A stretch of 64,000 nt of DNA from Pseudomonas sp. TH15. GTDB taxonomy: Bacteria; Pseudomonadota; Gammaproteobacteria; Pseudomonadales; Pseudomonadaceae. Within the stretch, counting starts at the first letter, position 1. Each line of letters begins with the position of its first letter. Location: contig NZ_JAEKEL010000001.1 of the NCBI RefSeq assembly GCF_016651105.1, positions 1,137,501 to 1,201,500 of the forward strand, written 5' to 3'. Shown here in pieces: positions 35,076-44,827 of this stretch. The translations under genes and the position numbers were made by a program. A model generated the notes under the pieces. The model worked only from the letters and a program-made list of their open reading frames with translations. It was not told where the DNA came from and searched no databases.

Positions 35076-37232
35076 GTGGAATCAGAAGTCAGTCGAGTTC
35101 AACTCATTCATGATCCACGCGCGCTGCATGACGATCCGTTACTGGATGGCCTGCTAGCCCTGTGCACGCTGCACCAGAAACCGGCCAGCGCCGCGATGCT
35201 GACCACCGGTCTGCCGTTGCCCAAGCAGCGCCTGAGCGTCGAATTGCTGCCCCGCGCAGCCGCTCGCGCCGGTCTGCAAGGCCGGGTGCTGCAACGCAAG
35301 CTGGAAGACATTCCGGCGATTGCCATGCCGGCGTTGTTGCTGCTCAAGGACGGTCGCAGTGCCGTGTTGCTTGGCTGGCACGGTGAAGACCAGGCCCGTG
35401 TGCTGCTCAGCGAAACCGATGGCGGCGAAAGCGTCGTCAGCCGTGAACTGCTGGCCGACGACTACATCGGCAAAGTCTTCTTCGCTCAACCCCAACACAA
35501 ATTCGACGTCAACCACGGCACGCTGATCCCCCGTGCGCGTTCGTGGTTTCGCGACACCCTCAAGCGCTCGCGCTGGCTGTACGCCGACGCCATCGCCGCC
35601 AGTTTTCTGATCAACATCATCGCCATGGCTGCGCCGCTGTTCGTGATGAACGTCTACGACCGCGTCGTGCCGAACCAGGCCGAATCGACCCTGTGGGTGT
35701 TGGCGATCGGCATCACCGGCGCCTACCTGTTCGACCTGATCCTCAAGAGCCTGCGCAGCCTCTGCCTGGACCTGGCCGGCAAGAAAACCGACCTGATCAT
35801 CTCGGCCACGTTGTTCGAACGCATCGTCGGCATGGCCATGAAGTACCGCCCGGCCCGGGTTGGCAGCTTCGCCCAGAACATCCACGAGTTTCAGAGCCTG
35901 CGCGACTTCCTTGCGTCGCTGACGCTGACCAGCCTGATCGACCTGCCGTTTACGCTGTTGATCTTCATGGTCATCGCGATCCTTGGCGGGCACCTGGTGT
36001 GGATCCCGGTGCTGGCGTTCCCGATTGCCTTGCTGATCGGTTATGCGCTGCAGAAGCCATTGGTGGCGACCATGGAACGAACCATGGCCCTCGCCGCCGA
36101 GCGTCAGTCGAGCCTGATCGAAACCCTCGCCGGCCTCGATGCGGTGAAGGTCAACAACGCTGAAAGCGAGCGTCAGTACCAGTGGGAGCAGACCATCGGC
36201 ACCCTCAGCCGCCTCGAGCTGCGGGTGAAAATGCTTTCCGGCCTGGCGATGAACATCACCTTGCTGATTCAGCAACTGGCCGGGGTGATCATGATCGTCT
36301 TCGGCGTGTACCAGATCATCGACGGCCACCTGAGCATGGGCGGTCTGATTGCCTGCTACATGCTCAGCGGTCGCGCGCTTAGCCCGTTGGCCTCGTTGTC
36401 CGGCCTGCTGACCCGTTACCAGCAAGCGAAGGTGACGATGGTTTCGGTAGACCAGATGATGGAATTGCCGCAAGAGCGCAATTTCGACGAGCGCCCACTG
36501 AGCCGCAAGGTGCTGCAAGGCGCCATCGAGTGCCGTCAACTGAACTTCACCTACCCGAATCAGCAGAACCCGGCGCTGAAGAACATCAATCTGAGCATCA
36601 AGCCCGGCGAGAAAATCGGCATCATCGGTCGCAGCGGCTCGGGCAAAAGCTCCCTGGCCAAACTGCTGGTGGGCCTCTATCAACCGGACGACGGCGCCCT
36701 GTTGGTGGATGGTGTTGATATCCGTCAGATCGACGTCAGCGAACTGCGCCACAACATCGGTTATGTGCCCCAGGACATTCAGTTGCTCGCCGGTACGCTG
36801 CGCGACAATTTGGTATCGGGTGCGCGCTATGTAGAAGACGAACTGGTGCTGCAAGCCGCCGAACTGGCCGGTGTCCACGAATTCGCCCGTCTGCACCCGC
36901 AAGGTTATGAGCTGCAAGTCGGCGAGCGTGGGCAGAACCTGTCCGGCGGCCAACGCCAGAACGTCGCCCTGGCTCGTGCGCTGTTGCTCAACCCGCCGAT
37001 CCTGCTGCTCGACGAACCGACCAGCGCCATGGATAACACCGGCGAAGAACGTCTCAAACAACGCCTTGCTGCGGTGATTGAAAGCAAAACCGTGGTGCTG
37101 GTGACGCACCGTGCGTCGCTGCTGTCGCTGGTGGATCGCCTGTTGGTGATCGACCGTGGGCAGATTCTCGCCGATGGCCCGAAAGCCGTGGTGATGGAAG
37201 CGTTGAAAAAGGGGCAGATCAGTGTCGCATAA
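35076..37232 (+). CDS. lapB: LapB, type I secretion ABC transporter
   Basis: A 718-residue inner-membrane ABC exporter that powers LapA secretion. The N-terminal ~135 residues are a C39-peptidase-like domain without an evident catalytic cysteine, as in RTX exporters. Next is a six-helix membrane domain at about 160-440, then the nucleotide-binding domain with Walker A GRSGSGKS (~517), signature LSGGQ and Walker B ILLLDEP. The GTG at 35076 is preferred over the GTG at 35067 because aagag lies eight bases before it. It follows lapE by 42 bases and overlaps lapC by 11 bases. Confidence 0.95.
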   Translation: MESEVSRVQLIHDPRALHDDPLLDGLLALCTLHQKPASAAMLTTGLPLPKQRLSVELLPRAAARAGLQGRVLQRKLEDIPAIAMPALLLLKDGRSAVLLGWHGEDQARVLLSETDGGESVVSRELLADDYIGKVFFAQPQHKFDVNHGTLIPRARSWFRDTLKRSRWLYADAIAASFLINIIAMAAPLFVMNVYDRVVPNQAESTLWVLAIGITGAYLFDLILKSLRSLCLDLAGKKTDLIISATLFERIVGMAMKYRPARVGSFAQNIHEFQSLRDFLASLTLTSLIDLPFTLLIFMVIAILGGHLVWIPVLAFPIALLIGYALQKPLVATMERTMALAAERQSSLIETLAGLDAVKVNNAESERQYQWEQTIGTLSRLELRVKMLSGLAMNITLLIQQLAGVIMIVFGVYQIIDGHLSMGGLIACYMLSGRALSPLASLSGLLTRYQQAKVTMVSVDQMMELPQERNFDERPLSRKVLQGAIECRQLNFTYPNQQNPALKNINLSIKPGEKIGIIGRSGSGKSSLAKLLVGLYQPDDGALLVDGVDIRQIDVSELRHNIGYVPQDIQLLAGTLRDNLVSGARYVEDELVLQAAELAGVHEFARLHPQGYELQVGERGQNLSGGQRQNVALARALLLNPPILLLDEPTSAMDNTGEERLKQRLAAVIESKTVVLVTHRASLLSLVDRLLVIDRGQILADGPKAVVMEALKKGQISVA

Positions 37233-38589
37233 GCCAGGTTTCAAAGACTCTATCCGCCGTTACTTCAAAGGCTCCGCCTCGCTGCAAGGCCAACCGCTGC
37301 CGGAAGTGAACAAAGCGCTGATCGAAGATGCGCCGCGTGTGGTGCGGCTGACCATTTGGGCGATCATTGGCTTCTTCGTGTTCCTGATGCTCTGGGCCAA
37401 CTTCGCGGTCATCGACGAAGTGACCAAGGGCGACGGCAAGGCGATTCCATCGTCCAAGATCCAGAAAATCCAGAACCTTGAGGGCGGTATCGTCTCCGAG
37501 CTGTACGTCAAGGAAGGGCAAATCGTCGAGGCCGGCGCGCCGCTGATTCGCCTGGACGACACGCGGTTCGCTTCCAATGTCGGCGAAACCGAGGCAGATC
37601 GCCTGTCGATGCTGCTGCGGGTTGAGCGCTTGAGCGCCGAAGTGGATGACCGTCCGCTGAATTTTCCAGCCGATGTGCTCAAGGCTGTGCCGAACCAGGC
37701 CAAGAGCGAAGAGTCGCTGTACACCAGCCGTCGCCAGCAGTTGCACGACGAGATCGGTGGTTTGCAGGAGCAGTTGATACAGCGTCAGCAAGAGCTGCGT
37801 GAGTTCACCTCCAAGCAGGCGCAGTACCGCAGTGGCCTGGCGTTGCAACGCCAGGAAATCAACATGTCCGAACCGTTGGTGGCTCAGGGCGCGGTATCGC
37901 CGGTGGAAGTGCTGCGACTCAAACGCGCCGAAGTGGAAACCCGCGGGCAACTCGACGCGACCACCCTGGCCATTCCACGCGCCGAATCGGCGATCAAGGA
38001 AGTGCAGCGCAAGATCGATGAGACTCGCGGCAAATTCCGCAGCGAAGCCCTGACTCAGCTCAACGAAGCCCGCACCGACCTGAACAAGGCCCAGGCCACC
38101 GGCAAAGCGCTGGAAGACCGGGTCAGCCGGACGCTGGTGACCTCGCCGGTTCGCGGCATCGTCAACAAACTGCTGGTGAACACCATTGGCGGCGTGATCC
38201 AGCCGGGCGTCGACCTGGTGGAAATCGTGCCGCTGGACGACACCTTGCTGGTGGAAGCAAAAGTCCGCCCGCAAGACATCGCCTTCCTGCACCCAGGGCA
38301 AGAGGCGACGGTGAAATTCACCGCGTACGACTACACCATTTATGGCGGGCTCAAAGCCAAGCTTGAGCAGATCGGCGCCGACACCATCACCGATGAAGAC
38401 AAGAAAACCACGTACTACATCATCAAACTGCGCACCGATCGCAGTCACCTCGGCACCGATGAGAAGCCGCTGCTGATCATTCCGGGGATGGTCGCTTCGG
38501 TGGACATCATCACCGGCAAGAAGACCATTCTCAGCTATCTGCTCAAGCCGATTATTCGGGCGCGGGCTGAGGCGCTGCACGAGCGGTAG
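37222..38589 (+). CDS. lapC: LapC, HlyD-family membrane-fusion protein
   Basis: A 455-residue periplasmic adaptor that joins LapB to LapE. It has a short cytoplasmic N-terminus, one membrane helix at about residues 43-63 (TIWAIIGFFVFLMLWANF), the lipoyl/barrel-sandwich domain (KIQNLEGGIVSELYVKEGQ), a long coiled-coil hairpin (~115-300), and the C-terminal beta-barrel region. It starts with GTG inside the last codons of lapB, so it is translationally coupled. Confidence 0.95.
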   Translation: MSHKPGFKDSIRRYFKGSASLQGQPLPEVNKALIEDAPRVVRLTIWAIIGFFVFLMLWANFAVIDEVTKGDGKAIPSSKIQKIQNLEGGIVSELYVKEGQIVEAGAPLIRLDDTRFASNVGETEADRLSMLLRVERLSAEVDDRPLNFPADVLKAVPNQAKSEESLYTSRRQQLHDEIGGLQEQLIQRQQELREFTSKQAQYRSGLALQRQEINMSEPLVAQGAVSPVEVLRLKRAEVETRGQLDATTLAIPRAESAIKEVQRKIDETRGKFRSEALTQLNEARTDLNKAQATGKALEDRVSRTLVTSPVRGIVNKLLVNTIGGVIQPGVDLVEIVPLDDTLLVEAKVRPQDIAFLHPGQEATVKFTAYDYTIYGGLKAKLEQIGADTITDEDKKTTYYIIKLRTDRSHLGTDEKPLLIIPGMVASVDIITGKKTILSYLLKPIIRARAEALHER

Positions 38590-38957
38590 ATTTTCAGCGC
38601 TGCTGCCGGCCTCATCGCGAGCAAGCTCGGCTCCTACAGGTTATGTGTCGAACGCAAAATTGCGTTCAACCCAGCCCTGTAGGAGCCGAGCTTGCTCGCG
38701 AAGGCGTCCGCCCCATTCGCCACATCCTGCCCATAAGTGACAAAAACTGTCACTCACCATCCAGTTCATTCCTCACCATTCGCCATATCGTTATTCACTA
38801 ACGGTATTTAAATTTCAATTCTTATACCTATAAAGTCACTCCCCTGCGTACCTGCCGACCAATCGGCGCGCCGCACGACACGAACCAACACGGGACCTCC
38901 GTGAGTTTCTGATCGACGCGCGCGCCCTTGAGCGTGCCGTGCGTGGGAGTGATTTAA
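38590..38957. other. Intergenic region between lapC and the dioxygenase gene
   Basis: 368 bases without a supported gene. It holds a REP pair (38615-38701) and then an AT-rich stretch (about 38750-38840) that probably contains the promoter of the dioxygenase/ABC operon; the word cttatacctataaag at 38821 resembles regions upstream of sulfur-starvation genes, but I cannot assign a CysB or other site firmly. Confidence 0.55.
38615..38701. repeat. REP-type inverted repeat
   Basis: Two perfect 26-base arms (starting tcgcgagcaagctcggctcc) are inverted around a 35-base loop. The cgcgagcaagc word is shared with other REPs in this window. It lies just after lapC and may end its transcript. Confidence 0.85.
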
Positions 38958-39845
38958 ATGTCAGCCGTCTCTGCATCTCAAAGCATCGCGCCGCAAACCT
39001 TCGACATCCGCCCGTTCAGCGGCGCCGTCGGTGCCGAAATCATCGGCCTGGACTTGTCCCGCCCGATCAATGACCAGGACTTCGCCCGCATCCACCGCGC
39101 GCACCTGGATCATCACGTGGTGGTGTTCCGCGACCAGCGCATTACCCCCGAGCAGCAAATCGCCTTCAGCCGTCGCTTCGGCGTGTTGCAGATTCATGTG
39201 CTCAAGCAATTCCTGCTGACCGGCCACCCGGAAATCCTCATCGTTTCCAACATCATCGAAAACGGCGTGTCCGTCGGCCTCGGTGACGCCGGCAAATTCT
39301 GGCACTCCGACCTTTCTTATAAAGAACTGCCAAGCCTGGGCTCGATGCTGCACGCCCAGGAGCTGCCGTCCGAGGGCGGCGACACGCTGTTCGCCGACAT
39401 GCACAAAGCCTGGGACGGCTTGCCCGACGCGCTGCGCAAAGCGGTTGAAGGTCGTTCGGCCGCGCATTCCTACACGGCGCGCTACAGCGAAACCAAATTC
39501 GAAGGCAACTGGCGCCCGACCCTGACCCCGGAGCAACTCGCCCAAGTGGCCGAAGTGGTTCATCCGATCATCCGCACTCACCCGGAAAACGGCCGCAAGG
39601 CGTTGTTCGTCAGCGAAGGCTTCACCACCCGAATCGTCGGTTTGCCGGAAGACGAGAGCAAACAACTGCTCGACGAGCTCTACGCCCACAGCGTATTGCC
39701 GCAAAACATCTACCGCCATCAGTGGCAGCCCCACGACCTGGTGTTCTGGGACAACCGTTCGCTGATTCACCTTGCCGCCGGCTGCCCAAGCTACCTGCGC
39801 CGCAAGCTGTTTCGCACCACCATCCAGGGCGACGCGCCTTTCTGA
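38958..39845 (+). CDS. TauD/TfdA-family Fe(II)/2-oxoglutarate dioxygenase
   Basis: A 295-residue soluble oxygenase. The iron-binding facial triad is visible as H116 and D118 (WHSDLSY) with the distal H271 (SLIHLA); R286 (KLFRTT) would bind 2-oxoglutarate. Family members hydroxylate sulfonates such as taurine, alkyl sulfates or aryloxyalkanoates, so that the product falls apart. It leads an operon with a substrate-binding protein, ATPase and permease of the sulfonate/nitrate type, which suggests that the imported compound is its substrate. Taurine itself is not assured, since the transporter is not a clear TauABC. It might feed sulfur-limited growth. Confidence 0.88.
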   Translation: MSAVSASQSIAPQTFDIRPFSGAVGAEIIGLDLSRPINDQDFARIHRAHLDHHVVVFRDQRITPEQQIAFSRRFGVLQIHVLKQFLLTGHPEILIVSNIIENGVSVGLGDAGKFWHSDLSYKELPSLGSMLHAQELPSEGGDTLFADMHKAWDGLPDALRKAVEGRSAAHSYTARYSETKFEGNWRPTLTPEQLAQVAEVVHPIIRTHPENGRKALFVSEGFTTRIVGLPEDESKQLLDELYAHSVLPQNIYRHQWQPHDLVFWDNRSLIHLAAGCPSYLRRKLFRTTIQGDAPF

Positions 39846-39862
39846 TTTGTCGGAGATTGATC

Positions 39863-40888
39863 ATGTCCAAACGTCTTCCATTTGCGCCGTTGGCGGCTGC
39901 CATCGGCCTGGGCTTCAGCCTGATCGCCGGCAGCCTGGTGGCGCCGACCGTGGCCCACGCCGAAGGTGAAATTCGCATTGCTGAGCAGTTCGGCATTGTT
40001 TATCTGCTGCTCAACGTAGTGCGCGATCAGAACCTGATCGAGAAGTACGGCAAGCAGGAAGGCGTCGATATCAAGGTCGATTGGACGCAGCTCTCGGGCG
40101 GCGCGGCGGTCAACGATGCGTTGCTCTCCGGTTCCATCGACATTGCCGGTGCCGGCGTCGGGCCGTTGCTGACTATTTGGGACCGCACCCACGGCAAGCA
40201 GAACGTCAAAGCCGTGGCCTCTCTCGGCAACTTCCCGTATTACCTGCTGAGCAACAATCCAAACGTCAAAACCATCGCTGACTTCACCGAAAAGGACCGC
40301 ATCGCGGTGCCGGCGGTCGGGGTCTCGGTGCAGTCGCGCTTTCTGCAATACGCGGCGGCCAAGCAGTGGGGTGACAAGGAATTCAATCGTCTCGACAAGT
40401 ACACCGTCGCCGTTCCACACCCAGACGCCACCGCAGCGCTGATTGCCGGCGGCACGGAATTGTCCGGGCACTTCTCTAACCCGCCGTTCCAGGATCAGGC
40501 CCTGGAAAACCCGAACGTGCACATCGTGCTCAACTCCTACGACGTGCTTGGTCCAAACTCGCCGACGGTGCTGTTTGCCACCGAGAAATTCCGCGACGAG
40601 AACCCGAAAACGTATAAAGCCTTCGTTGAAGCCCTGACCGAAGCCGCCGAGTTTGCCCAGAACGACAAAGGTGCAGCGGCTGACACTTACATCCGCGTGA
40701 CCAAGGCAAAAATCGACCGCGCCACACTGCTGAAAATCATCGATAACCCGCAGTTCGAATTCAGCGTCACGCCGAAGAACACTTACCCGTTGGCCGAATT
40801 CCTCTACCGCGTCGGCGCGATCAAAAACAAACCGGAGTCGTGGAAGGATTACTTCTTCCAGGACGCCAAACCGCTGCAAGGGAGCTGA
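39863..40888 (+). CDS. ABC transporter substrate-binding protein (SsuA/NMT1-like)
   Basis: A 341-residue periplasmic binding protein. The ATG at 39863 has cggag eight bases upstream and begins a signal peptide that ends near APTVAHAEG. The mature part starts EIRIAEQFGIVYLL and has the two-lobe pattern of nitrate/sulfonate/thiamine-precursor binders (GGAAVNDALLSGSIDIAGAG). The ligand is unknown; the neighbouring dioxygenase points to an organosulfonate or related anion. Confidence 0.88.
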   Translation: MSKRLPFAPLAAAIGLGFSLIAGSLVAPTVAHAEGEIRIAEQFGIVYLLLNVVRDQNLIEKYGKQEGVDIKVDWTQLSGGAAVNDALLSGSIDIAGAGVGPLLTIWDRTHGKQNVKAVASLGNFPYYLLSNNPNVKTIADFTEKDRIAVPAVGVSVQSRFLQYAAAKQWGDKEFNRLDKYTVAVPHPDATAALIAGGTELSGHFSNPPFQDQALENPNVHIVLNSYDVLGPNSPTVLFATEKFRDENPKTYKAFVEALTEAAEFAQNDKGAAADTYIRVTKAKIDRATLLKIIDNPQFEFSVTPKNTYPLAEFLYRVGAIKNKPESWKDYFFQDAKPLQGS

Positions 40889-40893
40889 TCAAG

Positions 40894-41754
40894 ATGAACG
40901 CCCCCTTGCAAGGCCACACGGCCAGCAACCCGGCCGCAGCAGCCCAAGCGCTGTTGTCGGTCGACCAAGTCAGCCTGGAATACCGCACGCCGCAGCGGGT
41001 GGTTCGGGCCACCCATCAGGTCAGTTTTGAAATCGATCCGGCAGACCGTTTTGTGCTGCTCGGCCCATCCGGGTGCGGCAAATCAACGTTACTCAAAGCC
41101 GTCGCCGGGTTTATCCAGCCGTGCGAGGGCGAGATTCGTCTTCAGGGCCAAACCGTCCATGCGCCGGGCCCGGACCGGATCGTGGTGTTCCAGGAGTTCG
41201 ATCAACTGCCGCCGTGGAAAACCGTCAAACAGAACGTGATGTTTCCATTGCTGGCGTCGAAAACCCTGAAGCGAAAAGAAGCCGAAGAACGGGCGCTGCA
41301 CTATCTGGACAAGGTCGGGCTGGCGGCGTTTGCCGATGCCTACCCGCACACCTTGTCCGGCGGCATGAAGGCGCGGGTGGCGATTGCTCGGGCGCTGGCC
41401 ATGCAGCCGAAAATCCTGCTGATGGACGAACCCTTCGCCGCCCTCGATGCGTTGACCCGACGCAAGATGCAGGAAGAATTGCTGCTGCTCTGGGAAGAGG
41501 TGCGGTTCACGCTGTTGTTTGTGACGCACTCCATCGAAGAAGCGCTGGTGGTGGGCAATCGGATCCTGCTGTTGTCCCCGCATCCGGGTCGGGTACGGGC
41601 GGAAGTCCACAGTCATCAGTACGACTTGCACAGCCTCGGTGGCGTGGCGTTTCAGGAGTCGGCGCGGCGGATTCATCGGTTGTTGTTCGATGAAGGCCAG
41701 TCCCCGGAAACCGAGCGTGAGCTGGATTTTTCCGACATACGCATCGCTTATTGA
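40894..41754 (+). CDS. ABC transporter ATPase (SsuB/TauB-like)
   Basis: A 286-residue nucleotide-binding subunit with Walker A GPSGCGKST, Q-loop FQEFDQLPPWKT, signature LSGGM, Walker B ILLMDEP and D-loop ALD. It starts five bases after the binding-protein gene (gggag ribosome site). The C-terminal 30-40 residues extend past the usual SsuB end. Confidence 0.9.
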   Translation: MNAPLQGHTASNPAAAAQALLSVDQVSLEYRTPQRVVRATHQVSFEIDPADRFVLLGPSGCGKSTLLKAVAGFIQPCEGEIRLQGQTVHAPGPDRIVVFQEFDQLPPWKTVKQNVMFPLLASKTLKRKEAEERALHYLDKVGLAAFADAYPHTLSGGMKARVAIARALAMQPKILLMDEPFAALDALTRRKMQEELLLLWEEVRFTLLFVTHSIEEALVVGNRILLLSPHPGRVRAEVHSHQYDLHSLGGVAFQESARRIHRLLFDEGQSPETERELDFSDIRIAY

Positions 41755-41774
41755 GCCATTGAGAGGATTGCCCG

Positions 41775-42641
41775 ATGAGCCATCTATCGTCCCCGCGTGA
41801 AGAATTCGAAACTGATTTGCAGCCGCTGACCAGCGTACCGCTGGAGCGTGAACTGCCGCTTGGCCAACGCCTCTGGCAGCAAGGCTGGCTGCGAAAAAGC
41901 CTGATCCTGATATTGCTGGCCGTGCTTTGGGAAGTCGTCGCGCGTATTCAGAACAACGACCTGCTGCTGCCGAGCTTTCTGCAAACCAGCAGCGCCCTGT
42001 ATGACGGTCTGCTCAGCGGCGAGTTGCTGAGCAAAGTCTGGATCTCGCTGATCGTTTTACTGAAGGGTTACCTGATCGGCATCGTGCTGGCGTTTGCCCT
42101 GACCACCCTGGCGGTCTCGACGCAGTTGGGTCGCGACCTGCTGAGCACGCTGACCTCGATGTTCAACCCGTTGCCGGCGATTGCGCTGTTGCCGCTGGCG
42201 CTGCTGTGGTTTGGTTTGGGGCAGAACAGCCTGATTTTCGTGTTGGTGCACTCGGTGCTCTGGGCCTTGGCGTTGAACACGTACGCCGGGTTTCTCGGCG
42301 TCTCGGAAACCCTGCGTATGGCCGGCCGCAACTATGGCCTCAAGGGCATGCGTTTCGTGTTGTTCATCCTGATTCCGGCGGCGCTGCCGTCGATTCTTGC
42401 AGGGCTGAAAATCGGCTGGGCTTTTGCCTGGCGCACGCTGATCGCGGCTGAATTGGTGTTTGGCGCCACCAGCGGCAAGGGTGGTTTGGGTTGGTACATT
42501 TTTCAGAATCGCAATGAGCTGTACACCGACAAAGTGTTTGCCGGGTTGGCGGTGGTGATTTTGATTGGGTTGCTGGTGGAGAACCTGGTGTTCGACACGC
42601 TGGAGCGGGTAACGGTGAAGCGGTGGGGCATGCAGCGCTGA
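41775..42641 (+). CDS. ABC transporter permease (SsuC/TauC-like)
   Basis: A 288-residue inner-membrane permease with about six helices. The BPD-type coupling loop lies near residues 175-205, around the EAA-like segment ETLRMAGRNYGLKGMRFV. It is 20 bases after the ATPase gene, with gagagg upstream, and completes the importer. The soluble N-terminal ~38 residues are longer than usual. Confidence 0.9.
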   Translation: MSHLSSPREEFETDLQPLTSVPLERELPLGQRLWQQGWLRKSLILILLAVLWEVVARIQNNDLLLPSFLQTSSALYDGLLSGELLSKVWISLIVLLKGYLIGIVLAFALTTLAVSTQLGRDLLSTLTSMFNPLPAIALLPLALLWFGLGQNSLIFVLVHSVLWALALNTYAGFLGVSETLRMAGRNYGLKGMRFVLFILIPAALPSILAGLKIGWAFAWRTLIAAELVFGATSGKGGLGWYIFQNRNELYTDKVFAGLAVVILIGLLVENLVFDTLERVTVKRWGMQR

Positions 42642-42742
42642 TTGGTTAAAGCTTCTTTTATGTTGGTATTTCAATGTTTAAGTTTTGTGGCAGGGGGCCG
42701 TTAAAGGTGCATTGAAATCCACATTTAAAAGGAATTTCTTCT

Positions 42743-43627
42743 TTGGCCAGAGAAGGGTTTGAATCGAATATGAATGCAGGTAAACCCAATGTTGTAGGGT
42801 GGGTTTTGTCACTGTCGTTTTTTCTTTTTGTTACAAGCCTCGTCATATCCTCAAATGACCTGCTGACACCGGGTTGGGTTTTGGCCGTAACGTGCGCTTC
42901 GATGATCGCTGCCATATTTGGCGTCGTAATTCTGATCGAACAAAAGATTCTGAGACACTTCGGTAATTACGCAGTCTCCGCTTTCTTCTGGACGATACTC
43001 ATTGGTGCAGCCACCTACTTTGCCAGAATGAAGGCGATAAGTGATATCAACAGTATTTTTCCCTTTGATGCATCAGCCCTTCCTATGACGTTAGTGGCCG
43101 GTACTGTTGTTCAACTGATGATTTTTCTGTTTTGGCCCCTGGTTGCAGGGGCGGTTGTCGCCGCGATCTATCTTTTCGTCAAAGTACGAGACAGTGAGTT
43201 TTGGTCCGAGACACATCAAAATCCATTGGCAGTGATTTTTTCTGCCGCTCTGATTTGTTTCATGACAGGTATGAGCGCGTTTTACGTGGACCATTTTTTC
43301 TCGGAGACCAAACGTCTACAGATCCTGTACAGAGTCGCCCATGCGGCTGATTTCAGTTCGAATTTCAATTGCGCTGGAGTTGATTCAAAGCAGTATCACG
43401 TTTTGTTTGTGGGGCCGGAGCAGCGTCGTATCTCAATTGCAGAGATTATTCCGGAAACTTTCCTCTATTTCGGACCTCGTGTTGCTGACATCGTGCAAGA
43501 AGTGACGCTTCCCAGTAAGGAAAGTCTTGAGCTACAGGACTGTTTGCCAAGGATAGCGGAGACCCCTGATCCTCTCGCAGAGCGCATCAACGAATTGCAT
43601 TTTGAAATGAAGCCGATCAACAACTAA
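42743..43627 (+). CDS. Membrane protein of unknown function, lower GC than neighbours
   Basis: A 294-residue protein, or 285 if the ATG at 42770 is used; the TTG at 42743 has the better ribosome site (aaaagga eight bases upstream). Four or five hydrophobic segments lie in the first 190 residues (VLSLSFFLFVTSLVISS, VLAVTCASMIAAIFGVVILI, AVSAFFWTILIGAATYF, LMIFLFWPLVAGAVVAAIYLFV), followed by a soluble tail of about 100 residues. I do not recognise a family. The region from about 42650 to 43640 is visibly richer in A and T than the flanks, which suggests recent acquisition. Confidence 0.75.
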   Translation: MAREGFESNMNAGKPNVVGWVLSLSFFLFVTSLVISSNDLLTPGWVLAVTCASMIAAIFGVVILIEQKILRHFGNYAVSAFFWTILIGAATYFARMKAISDINSIFPFDASALPMTLVAGTVVQLMIFLFWPLVAGAVVAAIYLFVKVRDSEFWSETHQNPLAVIFSAALICFMTGMSAFYVDHFFSETKRLQILYRVAHAADFSSNFNCAGVDSKQYHVLFVGPEQRRISIAEIIPETFLYFGPRVADIVQEVTLPSKESLELQDCLPRIAETPDPLAERINELHFEMKPINN

Positions 43628-43688
43628 GGGCTCAGCCCTCTGCTAGCATTGCGTCCGGATCAATCCAGATCCGCTACGAGTGCTCAGC

Positions 43689-44606
43689 ATGCAACTCCCG
43701 GACATGAACCTTCTGGTCGCCCTCGACGCATTGCTCGACGAGGGCAGCGTGGTTGGCGCCGCCAGACGGATGAACCTCAGCCCGGCGGCCATGAGCCGAA
43801 CCCTGACCCGAATCCGCGAGGCCATCGGCGACCCGATCCTGGTGCGCGCCGGCCGTGGACTGGTGCCGACCCCCAAGGCACTGGCATTGCGCGAGCAGGT
43901 GCGGGACGTGGTGGAGCAAGCGGCGCTGTTGTTCCGCTCGGCCGATGCGGTGGAGCTGGGCACATTACGCCGTCGCTTCAGTATTCGCGCCAATGACTTT
44001 TTCGTCGGCGTTTACGGCGGCAAGCTGTTCGACACCATGGAGCGTCAGGCCCCGCACTGCGAGCTGCGTTTCGTCCCGGAAGGCGATGGGGACGATGAGG
44101 CGTTGCGTGAAGGGCGGATCGACCTGAGCATCAGCAACAATCGCCCGTCGATGCCGGAAGTGAAGATTCAGAACCTGTTTGCTACTCACTTCGTCGGCCT
44201 GGCCAGGGAAGATCATCCGCTGTTTGCCGAAGAAATCACCGCCGAGCGTTACGCCGGGTTCTCCCATATCAGCATGTCCCGTCGCGGCATTGCCCGTGGG
44301 CCGATCGACACGGCGCTCAATGCCTTGGGGCTGGAGCGGCGGGTGGCGGTGATTGCGCCGAGTTTCCATGCGGCGATGTTTGCGTTGCCGGATTCCGATC
44401 TGTTGCTGCCTGTGCCCAAGGAAGCACTGCTGAGCGTACGGCGTCTGGGCCTGAAACTACGTTCATTCACCCTGCCGATTCCATTGCCGACGCTAATGCT
44501 CACTCAAGCCTGGCACCCGCGCTACGACAAAGACCCGGCCCACCGCTGGATGCGCGAAACCCTCAAGGCCTGTTGCGACGAAACCTGGCTGGCCGCCCAG
44601 CCATAA
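43689..44606 (+). CDS. LysR-family transcriptional regulator
   Basis: A 305-residue regulator. The N-terminal helix-turn-helix reads MNLLVALDALLDEGSVVGAARRMNLS; the effector-binding domain covers about 95-300. The ATG at 43689 is taken over a GTG at 43680 since it gives the usual LysR start spacing. It lies upstream of and parallel to the efflux operon 44828-49010, separated by a REP, and is a plausible local regulator of it, but the shared direction makes this less sure than a divergent layout would. Confidence 0.9.
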   Translation: MQLPDMNLLVALDALLDEGSVVGAARRMNLSPAAMSRTLTRIREAIGDPILVRAGRGLVPTPKALALREQVRDVVEQAALLFRSADAVELGTLRRRFSIRANDFFVGVYGGKLFDTMERQAPHCELRFVPEGDGDDEALREGRIDLSISNNRPSMPEVKIQNLFATHFVGLAREDHPLFAEEITAERYAGFSHISMSRRGIARGPIDTALNALGLERRVAVIAPSFHAAMFALPDSDLLLPVPKEALLSVRRLGLKLRSFTLPIPLPTLMLTQAWHPRYDKDPAHRWMRETLKACCDETWLAAQP

Positions 44607-44628
44607 TCTGCGAACCAACACAAAACCC

Positions 44629-44720
44629 CTGTAGGAGTGAGCCTGCTCGCGATAGCGGTGTATCAGTCGCCAAAAATATCGACTGAAATAGCGCCATCGC
44701 GAGCAGGCTCACACCTACAG
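44629..44720. repeat. REP-type inverted repeat
   Basis: Arms of about 28 bases (ctgtaggagtgagcctgctc ... and its near complement) are inverted around a 35-base loop, with one or two mismatches. It sits between the LysR gene and the efflux operon and shares gagcctgct with 10964-11022. Confidence 0.8.
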
Positions 44721-44827
44721 TGGATAGTTGTGTCTGGCGCACTTATAAACTGCCAATAAGTCAATTTTAGTCAGTACAAAGCCCGACTAAGATGCTCCGG
44801 TATTTTTCTTCCCGGAGTAGCTATTTC

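Noticed and set aside
35154..37244. 696-codon frame antisense to lapB
   Set aside because: Same pattern; Walker motifs place the gene on the plus strand.
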